From: Lumbricus terrestris
Taxonomy: Eukaryota; Annelida; Clitellata; Crassiclitellata; Lumbricidae
Direction: 5' to 3'
Assembly: GCA_949752735.1 (NCBI GenBank)
Contig: OX457046.1
Location: 37,517,507 to 37,581,506, forward strand
Length of the DNA stretch: 64,000 nucleotides
Positions 10,089-20,523 of the stretch are shown in pieces. The notes beneath the pieces are model-generated. The model had not been told where the DNA came from and made no database searches. It worked only from the letters and a program-made list of their open reading frames with translations. The translations under genes were made by a program, and so were the position numbers. Each line of letters starts with the position of its first letter. The stretch's first letter is position 1.

Positions 10089-10934
10089 ACCCCTAGGTCT
10101 TTTGCCAATATCTTGACCAAAAGTAAGAATTTCCAAATGAAATTGTACAGGCTTATAGACAATTCATATTTACACATGATGGCCAGAGTTCATCAAAATA
10201 ATTCAAACAGAACAAAAGTTATATCACTTTTAGTGAGGCCACCCTGTACACACACGGTCATTGCACTGTTATAGCTCTTGCGGAGTTCGCGCCGTGAAGT
10301 GGGCGCTGGTGGAGGGGAATACCCAGAGCAAAATTCTATTCTGTCATATTTTGGGGATTTAGATCGACCACCACCCACCGGTCTTAGGGTCGTCGGGCTC
10401 TACTGCTGACCACTCGACTATCACCTGTAGACCTGTATGTGTGTTGGAGTAACACCGTTTCATTGTGCATTTTAATGTCCAATGTTCAGTAGTTTAACGA
10501 TGTCTCGATGACGTCAGAGCAATTACTTAAGCCTAATATAGTAGGCCTGTACGTAGCATGGCTACTTAAGTGCGGATTATGTTTTGAATTATATACACTT
10601 ATTTAATACACCTATAAAGAAGTGTATGTAGTACATACATATATATATATTTATATTTATTATACAACACGTGCACATGACTCATTACTGTGCCACAATT
10701 TATGTGGTGTGTGTGTGTGTGGGGGGTATGTGTATGTTTGTATGTGTTTGTGGGGTGGGTGTGGGTGTACTGCGCAAAGGCCTAAGCTTAGCCTGTAAAC
10801 GAAAAATATCTTGTGAAACAATAATCTCTTTATTATTCGATTTGCATTGAAGAGCGTCTCTCCCTGAATCTCCTCTCCTCTCTCTAGACGTTTACACAGA
10901 TTTTACTAACTACCTCTTATGTCTTTGTGCGGCC

Positions 10935-11300
<366 letters not shown>

Positions 11301-11393
11301 CACGCTCGCGCGTTTACAATATGAAGACATATGTGATTGTTGTTCTAAGGAAGCAAGCTGTATCACTTCGGCACTTGAATTCGGTTGCACAAG

Positions 11394-11426
<33 letters not shown>

Positions 11427-11844
11427 ACGTAAATAATTATATATTGTATATAATATGTATATATACATATATATAATTATATATCATTCCTATGGACAAC
11501 TATCCAGAAAGGAGAAGCTCTCACACAGAGTGGAGGAAAGGCATTCCATAAGGATTGCCAAATAATGGCAACGAATCGAGCGTGAGCAATCATGGTGAAT
11601 TGGTGATCCTATATATAGCCAGTGGGATCTATTTATAGCCAACATTGTTGCTATGTGTAGTTGTACTTCTACAGTATACTGTTGCCAATCTCCTTGTTGC
11701 GATGCTGCAAGCATGGCAATGACCATGCACTGGCAGTCTGGTTTGACTCTCATTGAATAGATACACGATCAGACATCCTATATCATGTAATCGTAATCTT
11801 AATCTCCGCACTTCTAAAGCCCTACTCGAGAATTCCAAGCGCGG

Positions 11845-11930
11845 GGCACCAGCTTATTCAGGAGCGCTGCGTTGAGTCAAAAGGGTTGTCCGTATAGAGT
11901 ATAGTCCAAAGGAGGTCTGTGTCCAGTTGT
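11845..11930 (+). repeat. second copy of the 7268-7345 repeat
   Basis: Same ordered words (GGGGCACC, TTATTCAGGAGCGCTGCG, AGGGTTGTCCGTA). Confidence 0.5.
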
Positions 11931-12237
11931 TATAGGATCGGAGCGGCGTGGAACAGGTAGGTATACTAAGGCGGTGTTGTCTGGGTCGAGAATTGGAGGC
12001 TGGAGGATCAGATTAGACAGGACAAGAGTTCTTGAAGAGGACCTCAAGAGGTGGAACTTTAATTTCAAATGAAAGGCCCGAGGTGTGATGTATTTGAGGT
12101 ATGCCAGAATACTGAGAATAGACAGCCTGCAAAAAGACTGGGTGGTGGTGTTAAAACCCACCAACCCCCGGAAATTCTCACCATTGAGATTTTTTACTCG
12201 ATCTTGAGCAAGCTGACAAGCAACCGAGTGCTTGTTA

Positions 12238-12335
12238 CATGTTTAACGACACCGACATATCAAAGATTATTAGTGTCGCCCTCCTCCTTTATCCAGGCTT
12301 GGGACTGACACGGGCAGAGAACAACCAGTTAAGCA
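12238..12335 (+). repeat. TTTAACGACAC repeat, copy 2
   Basis: TTTAACGACACCGACATA, then ATTAGTGTCGCCCTCCTCC and TTTATCCAGGCTTGGGACTG. It keeps the CGACAC/GTGTCG pairing seen in copy 1. Confidence 0.75.
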
Positions 12336-12491
12336 ACCGAGTCAACTGCAGACTAAGCCTAAAGTAGCTTCCACAGCATCATCACATTTATTATCATCGA
12401 AATATAAATTAAATAAATAAAAAAATAGAAATTATTTTTATTGTAATAGAACTTCACACAGGAACAAGAGCTTCGAAAATAAATCTTCCCT

Positions 12492-12864
12492 CAGGGCCAT
12501 GGGCGGAGTTTATCAGGGGCTATAGGGGGGGCTAAGTCCCTCCAAGAAGACCCAGATTCATTTTTTTCACCATGTAAATGGTATCTTTTCCCGTGCTTAG
12601 CCCCCCCCACCCAGAAGGTTTTAACCCCTCCAAGAACTGAAACCAAACTCCGCTCATGCTCAGGGCTGTTTGTAACGAATTTTTAGAACTGCACAACCCC
12701 TTCGTTTCTTTCCAATCCTCCATGGTAAATTGCTTCCAATCGGAGAACAATTACCGACCTTTTTGATAGTTTTAACTGTACACTGTACAGAAGTGCTTCT
12801 TCAACTGCACAAATCCTTTTAGAACTGCACATTTTGTGTACAGCTGCACGTTAAAAATGTCCTG
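12492..12864 (+). mobile_element. hAT-like MITE (family A), interrupted by a nested MITE
   Basis: Begins CAGGGC at 12492-12497 and continues at 12661 with CAGGGCTGTTTGTAACG, ending in a CCTG at 12861-12864. It is flanked by the perfect 8-bp direct repeat TCTTCCCT (12484-12491 and 12865-12872). The element is split by the 161-bp element at 12498-12658, which duplicated the first bases of this one. A second, uninterrupted copy lies at 59606-59812. No transposase is encoded, so it is non-autonomous. hAT assignment follows from the 8-bp duplication and CAGGG terminus. Confidence 0.82.
12498..12658 (+). mobile_element. hAT-like MITE (family B, CATGGGCGGAG), nested
   Basis: Terminal inverted repeats CATGGGCGGAGTTT and AAACTCCGCTCATG enclose 161 bases, flanked by the perfect 8-bp target duplication CTCAGGGC (12490-12497 and 12659-12666). 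It is inserted six bases inside family A. Related copies are at 39637-39786 and 60573-60979. Confidence 0.88.
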
Positions 12865-12902
12865 TCTTCCCTTATAATTATCATTTTTACATTACATTAT
12901 GA

Positions 12903-12950
12903 TTTCGGGGTGTTCAAACACCCAAAACACCCCCTGAATAACAGCCTTGA
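12903..12950 (+). mobile_element. fragment of hAT-like family C
   Basis: TTTCGGGGTGTTCAAACACC and a terminal ACAGCCTTG match the right end of the complete element at 16604-16828. Confidence 0.6.
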
Positions 12951-13190
12951 TGATACTTTTTGGCTATCATCTCAAGAGAACTTTCTTTCTACTATAGATG
13001 TCAGAGACGCCATTAATCTCTAAATAGGTTGTGCTTTTCAAAGAAAATCGTAGAAGACTTTTAGCATACAGAGACTTCTGAAATTGATGATCGCCCGTTT
13101 AAGCTAACATAATAAATGACTCAATGTTATCTAAGAACATCAACCTGCAAGGCCCTGGACCAATTCGGTTAAATTACACCGTGACTAGAA

Positions 13191-13423
13191 CAGCGGCGAC
13201 AGGGGGCTAAGCACCCCTCAACAAAGCCATCCGGCGGCTAAGCCCCCCTAAAAAGAGACCATCCGGCACTTTTTCAGATGTAAAACTTAAGTTTTGTGGA
13301 TGAAAAATGGAAGATTTCGACCGAATGACTAAAAAAGGTCGACAGAAATTTTGGCAGATAAAAATGAAAATATCCTTCGCGAGGATTCAGCCCCTAAAAC
13401 TGAAATCCTGGGCACCGCCACTG
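13191..13423. mobile_element. hAT-like MITE related to family B, decayed
   Basis: Ends CAGCGGCGACAGG and GGGCACCGCCACTG are imperfect inverted repeats. Flanks GACTAGAA and GTTTAGAA agree at six of eight bases. The interior (GACCGAATGACTAAAAAAGG, TTTTGGCAGATAAAAATG) matches the interior of 60573-60979. Confidence 0.6.
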
Positions 13424-14984
13424 GTTTAGAAGCATGCAAACTGTAATCGAAACTCGGTTTAAAAAACATAAACAGTGATAAATCAAGGCTCAGGCCTATT
13501 TCGTATTTTTCAGTGCTTGGCTACTTAATTGTGTTCATAATTTTTATTTAAATAACACGTACTCACGTAGCTTAGGCCTATATTATAATTAAATATGAAG
13601 TGAGACCTACAATGTGGCCTGAAACACAGTTTAGGCCCTATATTGTGAGAATGTGAGTAAGCCTATAGAATATATATAGAGTCGCGGAATTGAAGCTGTC
13701 ACAAAGGTTTACTTACTCCACCCGTTGCGATTTCCTTCTTCTATAAAACTCAACTGACGTCACAATTCTCATGTATGACGTCATCACAAAATGACGTAGA
13801 TACCTCTGTTTTTCTTGAGTTTCGGGATCGTTGTTCATTTCTGTCGAAGACGGTGACGACGACGACGATGACGACGACGACAAAAACGATTAAAATGACA
13901 ACAAAAATGCGACAAGGATGGTGAAAAAAGAAGAAAATGAGGACCAACACTGCTCCGCAACAAAGCGGCAGTCGTTCATCAAAGTGAAAAAGAAATTATT
14001 CGTATAAATGTAAGTGAGAGATTTTTTCGTCGTCATTTCAACGATCGAAAATTAAAAAAATAACCGATCATTAACTAAAGAAGTTTAGTCAAACATGAAA
14101 TAATATTATTATGAAATGAAAAACTAACTTCTTGCAAGTTCTAAGAGTAAGAAGCGTAGCTGAATTTATATGAAAGCAAAGTAGAAAAAGAAGAAGGCCT
14201 CCTATTGGTGAAAAATTATAAAATTTTATTTTACAGCGGGCGTTCACGCTTTTGTTTTATTGCATCAGCTGTTCACGATTTTTGGCTTGTTAAGTAAGCT
14301 TATTCATCCAGCGCGCATTAATTAAGACCGCTCTGCATTAAAAGTGTCAACTTTGCCTCCTAACAAAAGAACAAAATTTGAAGGTCATTAATTTTAGTCT
14401 GGCTTTGCGTCTGTAAGTCACACACACAGTGACTATTGCCATAGTGATGGACGAAACAAACGTCGTGTCATCTCCAGCATTATGACGTAACAATGTAGAT
14501 TTTCCCAAGGAAGTTTAACCTGACGTCATTTACATTTTGGAACCATAGACGTAATTTTTGATCGCTGTAATTTTTGATCACAAAATAATAATGAAGCTTG
14601 TTGATTATGACGTAATGCATGTAGTATTGGTCGAAAATAATTATAATGATCATCAATTCCGCAGTTTGGAGAGTTGTGACTTTACATGTACAATTGTACA
14701 TGGTCGTTGCTCTGTCTTATTTCGTTTAGACATATGAAACCATTCGGAAACAAGACGAAAATTAACTGAAGACGGGACGCAACCATCGTTTAGAAGTTGC
14801 TATGATGAGTAAATACTATACTGTATACGGACCTGAGTCATCGGATCGTGGAAATTCAGAGTGGAAGGGAAAATGCGAGAGTCAAACTCACGAATCTTGA
14901 TTGCTCATCTCACGAAGGCAAGAAACGATTGATTTTCTTCGTTTTTATTTTCATCCGTTTATGCATCTATTGATCTGCAGGGAG
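13424..14984. other. AT-rich intergenic stretch, nothing recognised
   Basis: No gene, RNA or identifiable repeat seen. Short features only: several TGACGTCA-like words (13755, 13774, 14520) and a GAC/ACG run at about 13853-13885. Confidence 0.4.
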
Positions 14985-15125
14985 AGGATTGCGGGGGAGG
15001 GTGTTGGGGGGGTTTCAACCCTCCAGTCTTTCTTAGAGCCCCATAGTAAAGTGTGTTTTTCACACCCCAATTCCAAGTGGATCATAGTCCATTCCCCAGT
15101 TAGTTTCCCACAATTCTCACACTGT
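14985..15125 (+). repeat. interspersed repeat R3, copy 2
   Basis: Same ordered words as 4592-4735 plus a tail ACAATTCTCACACTG that is also present at 9940-9955. Confidence 0.7.
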
Positions 15126-15149
15126 TGATCTGTTAATTCTTCATCTTCT

Positions 15150-15702
15150 TCACCCATTCATTCATCTATCCATCCATCCATTCATCCATTCATTCATCCA
15201 CTCATCCATTCATTCATCCATTCATCTATCCATCCATTCATCCATTCTTTCATCCATTCATCCATTCATCTATCCATCCATTCATCCATTCATTAATCCA
15301 TTCATTCATCTATCCATCCATTCATCCATTCATCCATTCATCCATTCATCCATTCATCCATTCATCCATTCATCCATTCATCCATTCATTCATCTATCCA
15401 TCCATTCATCCATTCATTCATCCATTCATCCATTCATCCATTCATTCATTCATCCATTCATCTATCCATCCATTCATCCATTCATTAATCCATTCATTCA
15501 TCTATCCATCCATTCATCCATTCATCCATTCATCCATTCATCCATTCATTCATCTATCCATCCATTCATCCATTCATCTGTCCATCCATTCATCCATTCA
15601 TATATCCATCCATTCATTCATCCATTCATCTGTCCATCCATTCATCCATTCATCTATCCATCCATTCATTCATTCGTCCATTCATCTATCCATCCATTCA
15701 TA
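15150..15702. repeat. ATCC/ATTC tetranucleotide array
   Basis: About 550 bases of CATTCATCCATTCATC with CTATCCATC variants recurring as a higher-order pattern. Confidence 0.95.
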
Positions 15703-16603
15703 TACGAGGTACACCCAAGCAGGGCAGTCTTGTATAGGTCTACTTTATTTCTTCGTAGCCTATACACAATGATGCCACATAGGCTTACATGTATCTGTCA
15801 CAACATGTATTATTATCTTTGTGGATTTTTCTGTGCTCTTTTAATAGGAACCGCTACATGAATGTCTGAAAGGATTGACCTGGGATTGGCGTGAGGGGAT
15901 TGTGAGGAGTGACGGTTGTGTGGCTCTGTGTAGTTTTTGTTCTTGTTGTGTGTTTGTTGTTTATTTGTATTAGTACCTGCCGGGCCTCTGGCGTGGCGTA
16001 AAACCCCGTAAGCTCCTCGCAAAGGCAGGAGGGCCTCTGGCGCGGACGCCACGGCTTAAAATCCCGCAAGCCCATTATTATTAAATTTAAATTTATTATT
16101 TTATTATGTGCTGTGCGTTGTTGAGTCGTGGGATGAGAAGGGGGGGTGAATGACCGAAATGATTAGAGGGAAAATGGTGGACGTGGAGACTTGCAAGTGA
16201 CGCGATGCTATAGATTGCAGTATATACATCGATACACAACGGCAATATGGCATCTACATTTAGAGGACAATCTCGACTCAATCGACAACGAGGCTGACGC
16301 TGATCCGACCTGGCACCAAAAAACTCTTCAATATATTCGAAATTGAAACACAGTTTTTGCTAATACAATCGATTAACAGTGACAGTGTGGGGCGTTGGAC
16401 TTTGTAATAAAGCAACAGTTATTTGTATTTTCTGTGTCGTGTCTTTCTCAGTGTTCTCAACTTTTGATTGTCGCCTATGGCATCGTATAATAATAATTAT
16501 GTCGAAGTATATATAGGTGAGCAAGTAAGAAGGAACCAGAGTTCTGAAAAGCAGTTTGCCGAATCTCTATTACTAATCCCAGATCAGATGCGGCACGATG
16601 GTG

Positions 16604-16828
16604 CAAGGCCGTAGCCAGGATTTGATTTCGGGGGGTGTTTCACTCGCCAATTTCCCTTCCTAAAAAACTTATGACTTTTTTAGTCATCCGGCATATTTCG
16701 GGGGTGTTTTCATGGTTTGATTTCGTGGTTTTTACATCATGTGCTCGTAAATGCCTTATATTATTTTTTCACATTTTCCATTTCGGGGGGTGTTCAAACA
16801 CCCAAAACACCCTCTAGCTACAGCCTTG
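16604..16828 (+). mobile_element. hAT-like MITE (family C), complete
   Basis: Termini CAAGGCCGTAGCCAGGATTT and CTAGCTACAGCCTTG are inverted repeats. The element is flanked by the perfect 8-bp duplication CGATGGTG (16596-16603 and 16829-16836). At 225 bases it has no transposase. Fragments of the family are at 9962-9986, 12903-12950 and 49352-49463. Confidence 0.88.
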
Positions 16829-17099
16829 CGATGGTGGGGAATTCACCTGCATCTCGTCACTGCTTGAAGACCCTTCTTCTCTTTCACGGGCCTGTCACGC
16901 TGAGCAGAAATGTTCATGTTGGATTTTATTAGAATTAAATTACTTAGATCCTAGTAGGCATATTATCTTTATCTCTAATTCAGAGTCAAGAAAGAGGTAG
17001 AATTTTTACCCTGTTAATTTAGCCTACCGTAATCGACGAACAAGGTGGTCTAGCTGGTTCAAGATGTTAATGGTATAGACCTGCAGACCGGACAGGTTG

Positions 17100-17195
17100 A
17101 AGATGGGCAACATGACGCGAGACAGACTCAAACAGAGAGTGGTGCCGGACACCTACGGGCGTTTAGCCCAAGGATTTCGATGATGATGATGAATC
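17100..17195 (+). mobile_element. LINE 3' end fragment with GAT tail
   Basis: Resembles the 3' end of the retrotransposon fragments at 32590-33082 and 23636-23900: a degenerate coding tail followed by a GGGCGTTTAGCCC / GGGCTTTCGGCCC-type word and GATGATGATGA. Confidence 0.5.
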
Positions 17196-17587
17196 GACGA
17201 TGGTAGGCCTAGTTTCTAAGGCATTTATATTTAGCTCTTTCACAGTTAGGTTTCAGTTGCTAAGGTTTCTGCTCGTATTGATATCTCCAATATAGAATTA
17301 AGTTAAAACAAATTCAGGATAATTGGTTGCTTTGATGGTTTTGTTTTTTCCTCCTGTAAAATATCTGCAGGCGCCAGTGAAGAATTCTGCTCATTGCCCA
17401 CAATGCTGTGAATTCTGCAGGTCTCTTTTTAATTGTGTAATATTTTGACCTTTACGACCTCCGCATTAAATCGTTCGCACTTGTCATAGTCAGCTTAAAA
17501 ATTTATTTCAAAAGCGCCTTGTCATAGGTGTTCATGGTTACGTGGGGCCATCTCGCGAAAGCAACAGCAAATTGTGTGTGGCTAATT

Positions 17588-17602
17588 CCACAGATGGCGC
17601 TA
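17588..17602 (+). promoter_or_regulatory. candidate CTCF-type motif
   Basis: CCACAGATGGCGCTA fits the bilaterian CTCF core (AGRTGGCGC). It lies between the two genes, about 2.8 kb upstream of the ARID2 start. A single short motif match only. Confidence 0.3.
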
Positions 17603-18063
17603 CGAGTAACGCGAGACTCTCTTCTTTGCGGCCCTCTGTCGAATACATCGATCAACAACTCTGCTGCGATCTAAGCGTTGCGTAGGTTTACTATACTAGA
17701 AAATGAGTCAGATGCAGGAATTAATTAATTAATTAATTACTTTTCAGTGTAGTGATTCACAATGGCGGCGCCAGGTAACCAATTTCAGCAGGTCGCATCA
17801 GGGTCTTGGAGTTATTAGGTCGGTGAAATTAAATGTAGAGGATAATTTTTTATTAGTTTTTTTTTTAAATTGGCAGCTGGATCATAATCGGCAGGTCAAG
17901 AGTAAAATAGCCATGTAAAAATTATGACCTGCTGCATGAGAATTGTATAAATAAAACTGTGGCAGACGACGTTGATTTATGTGTAGGCCTACTTGGGTGC
18001 GCAATGAGGACTTTATTATGGGGGGTACTGCGATTCCCCATTCGCCTTCGGATGGCTATAGGC

Positions 18064-18422
18064 CAGTGGTTCCCAACCTTTTTTGACTTGAGGGCCACTT
18101 GTTCTAAGTTGGAAGACACGAGAGCCACTTTTTCTTAGTTGAAGGACATCAGGGGGCCACAAGGTTAAAATCGTATTAACTAAAAGCATATAAAATTGTT
18201 ATAATTGATTCAAAATATAATGTTTGATGTTATTTATCGACATTTACATAAAATAATTTGTAATAGAAAATAATAATGTGTTCTATCATGTCCAAATTGT
18301 TAATTTTTCATATATTTTTGATAATTCTTTGAGAGATGAGGGCCATTTTCTGAGGCTGCGGGCCATTTTCTGGGGCCTGGCGGGCCACTTTTGGCCCGCG
18401 GGCCACGGGTTGGGAACCGCTG
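18064..18422. mobile_element. hAT non-autonomous element, complete
   Basis: Terminal inverted repeats CAGTGGTTCCCAACC and GGTTGGGAACCGCTG, typical of hAT elements, bound 359 bases. The flanking 8-bp duplication CTATAGGC (18056-18063 and 18423-18430) is perfect. Internal GGGCCACTT-type words repeat near both ends. No transposase. Confidence 0.92.
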
Positions 18423-18689
18423 CTATAGGCCCATTCAATTCAGAGATTTATTATCTAGGACCAGCGCGTGTTCATTTAGACCTACGTTTGTCGCGACTTT
18501 CCTCGATAAGCTGGTACCATGCGCTCACCATTATATGGTGGTGCCGTTAAAAAGTGTAGCCTAAGCTTACGATTGCGATTATAATAAGTTCAATTTAAAG
18601 CCTAGGTCTACGATTAGGCCTACGGTTAGCCTAGGCCTAGGGGCTATCCATAATAACTATAAATAGCCTACGGATAGGCTACGTACGGA

Positions 18690-18860
18690 GAGGATCACAG
18701 GATTTAGGCGATTTGCGTACCGATCGAGGGATGGTGTGAGTACGTGTCTCGATAAAATGTAGGCCTAGGTAGCCTATACGAGCGCAAAATAAATGTTCAA
18801 TTTATTATTTGACGTCCACATAGGCCTAATAAACCTACATTAACTTGTTTATAACTCTAC
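18690..18860 (+). repeat. diverged copy of part of the 840-bp unit
   Basis: TTTAGGCGATTTGCGTACC, GCGCAAAATAAATGTTCAA and GACGTCCACAT align in order with TTTAGGTGATTTGCGTACT, GCATGCAAAATAAATGTT and ATGTCCACAT of the tandem unit at 33296-35816. Confidence 0.7.
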
Positions 18861-19559
18861 AGGCTTTCGGTGACTTTTGACAAAAAAGTAGCCAGCGGTA
18901 AAATAAATGCCTTAATTTTCAAATTTAAATGTAGATGACGTGCGTTCCAACGATAAACCATGCAACGTGGCTAACTGGCAAACTTTGTCAAGCGATCTCC
19001 AAGTGAGAATTCAAGTCCTCCTGCAAGGTAGTCTAGCAACCTGTTACAGTATGACTAGCAGAAGCCGTAGAACAGCCGTCAGTATTGGTTTCGCAATTTT
19101 TAAATATGCTTCTATCTGTTAAGTGAAATATTCAAAACGACAGCCTTACGATCGGTCTACAGACATCAAAAATTCCTGTTCATAGTATTTTGACTTATCT
19201 CTAGAGTTCGTCGACATTGATGCCGATTGGTTATAAGACCCATCCAGCAGCATCGTCATGCTTGGCTTAGTGAAGGTGTTATAATAAGTCCACGTTAAAC
19301 TTCGAAATAATTCGTGAATATTCAGCATATTTAGATATAGCCAATGGCGTGTGGTGGTCAATAATTTTAAATTTATATCTGAAGATTAACGACAGTCACT
19401 GGCCGATTAAATATTTCAAAGTGGAGGTTTTTCGAATAGAGCTATAAAAATCACCGGTTAGAATTCCACTTGCCAGCAAATATGCAAATATGCCCCGTTT
19501 GAAATATTCTAGTACGAATTCCGTCCTAACTTAAACGCGAAATCATCCAGAGGTGGTGC

Positions 19560-20386
19560 ACCAGACTGTGAATATTAACGAGACGCATGCGCATTCGTGG
19601 TCAAGAATACGCGTTCCACACGAAGCGGACAACGTAACGTTTGGAGGCAGCGCAGCAGTCTATGAATATTGAGCAGGCGCATGCGCGCGTCGCTGTTCTC
19701 GCAGCGGCGAAAGTAGTACGCATAATAATCGATTTGAGCGTAGTAGCCGTAACCACCACTCAAAGAACAAAACCAAAAATCCGATCTATCCGTTGCACCT
19801 CGTTTCCGTACTCGCCAACATCCAACCTGCCGACTCAATAACGCCAAAAGAGCGACGGCGGTGCCCGAACGGCGCCGGAACGAGCAGGGGGGCGGCCGAA
19901 GAAAAAGGACTGTGTTGCAGGCAGCCATATTAGTCATTTCAGCCCGGCCTCCCTCTCTCAGTAGTCACTCGTGTATAGACATAGAAAAGCTTTGTTAGCG
20001 ATCGCTGAACGGCGGCGGTCAGTCTTTGTCGTTTCATATATTATTCTTTCGTCCGTCGATAGACTCCGTTCGACCCGGGGGCGATCGGTCGGCTACAGAC
20101 GCTGGTTAGGGCCGCGAGAGATTACGAATCGGGTCGTTTAACGATCGCCCGATCGCGCAGTGTTAAGGTGTGTGAGTGGATGTGTGTTGTGTGCCGTGCA
20201 CGGCCGTTGGTTAGTTGGACCGAACTGCGAGAGTCGTTTCGGCCGGACTAAGAACGGCTTCGACCGCCGGACGAAAGGAGGACCCCCGTCCTGTCCATCC
20301 CGGACCCGATAGCGCACGCTTTCGGCGGTGTCGTGAAATCCCCTTTCGGTCGGTCGGTCGGCCGCGTATCGAGAACGACGACGGCG
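19560..20386 (+). promoter_or_regulatory. ARID2 promoter and 5' UTR
   Basis: CpG-rich, TATA-less region directly upstream of the ARID2 start. It contains NRF-1-like palindromes (19583-19593 and 19677-19686, GCGCATGCGC) and a YY1-like word GCAGCCATATT (19921-19931), a combination typical of broadly expressed genes. The transcription start cannot be placed exactly; the span from about 19950 to 20386 is likely 5' UTR. Confidence 0.55.
19561..19688 (+). promoter_or_regulatory. duplicated promoter module with NRF-1-like sites
   Basis: Two imperfect direct repeats of about 34 bases (19561-19594 and 19655-19688) share AGACTGTGAATATT or AGTCTATGAATATT followed by a CGCATGCGC palindrome, 94 bases apart. 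Confidence 0.55.
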
Positions 20387-20523
20387 ATGGATAGAAAGCG
20401 TGCATCGGCGGCCGCGGATACTAGGCCCGCCGCCGCCGCTGCGACCAACAAAGACCCGTTCACGTACGCCAGCGAAAGGGAAAGATTCCTCAAGGATCTT
20501 CGCCAGTTTCACGACGGACGGGG
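20387..20523 (+). CDS. ARID2: ARID2 coding exon 1
   Basis: Residues 1-46: Ala-rich leader, then the start of the ARID (FLKDLRQFHDGRG). Donor GTGAGT at 20524. Ends after two bases of a codon. Confidence 0.9.

Noticed and set aside
15150..15702. Possible CRISPR-like array
   Set aside because: Simple ATCC/ATTC tetranucleotide repeats with no unique spacers, in a eukaryotic genome.
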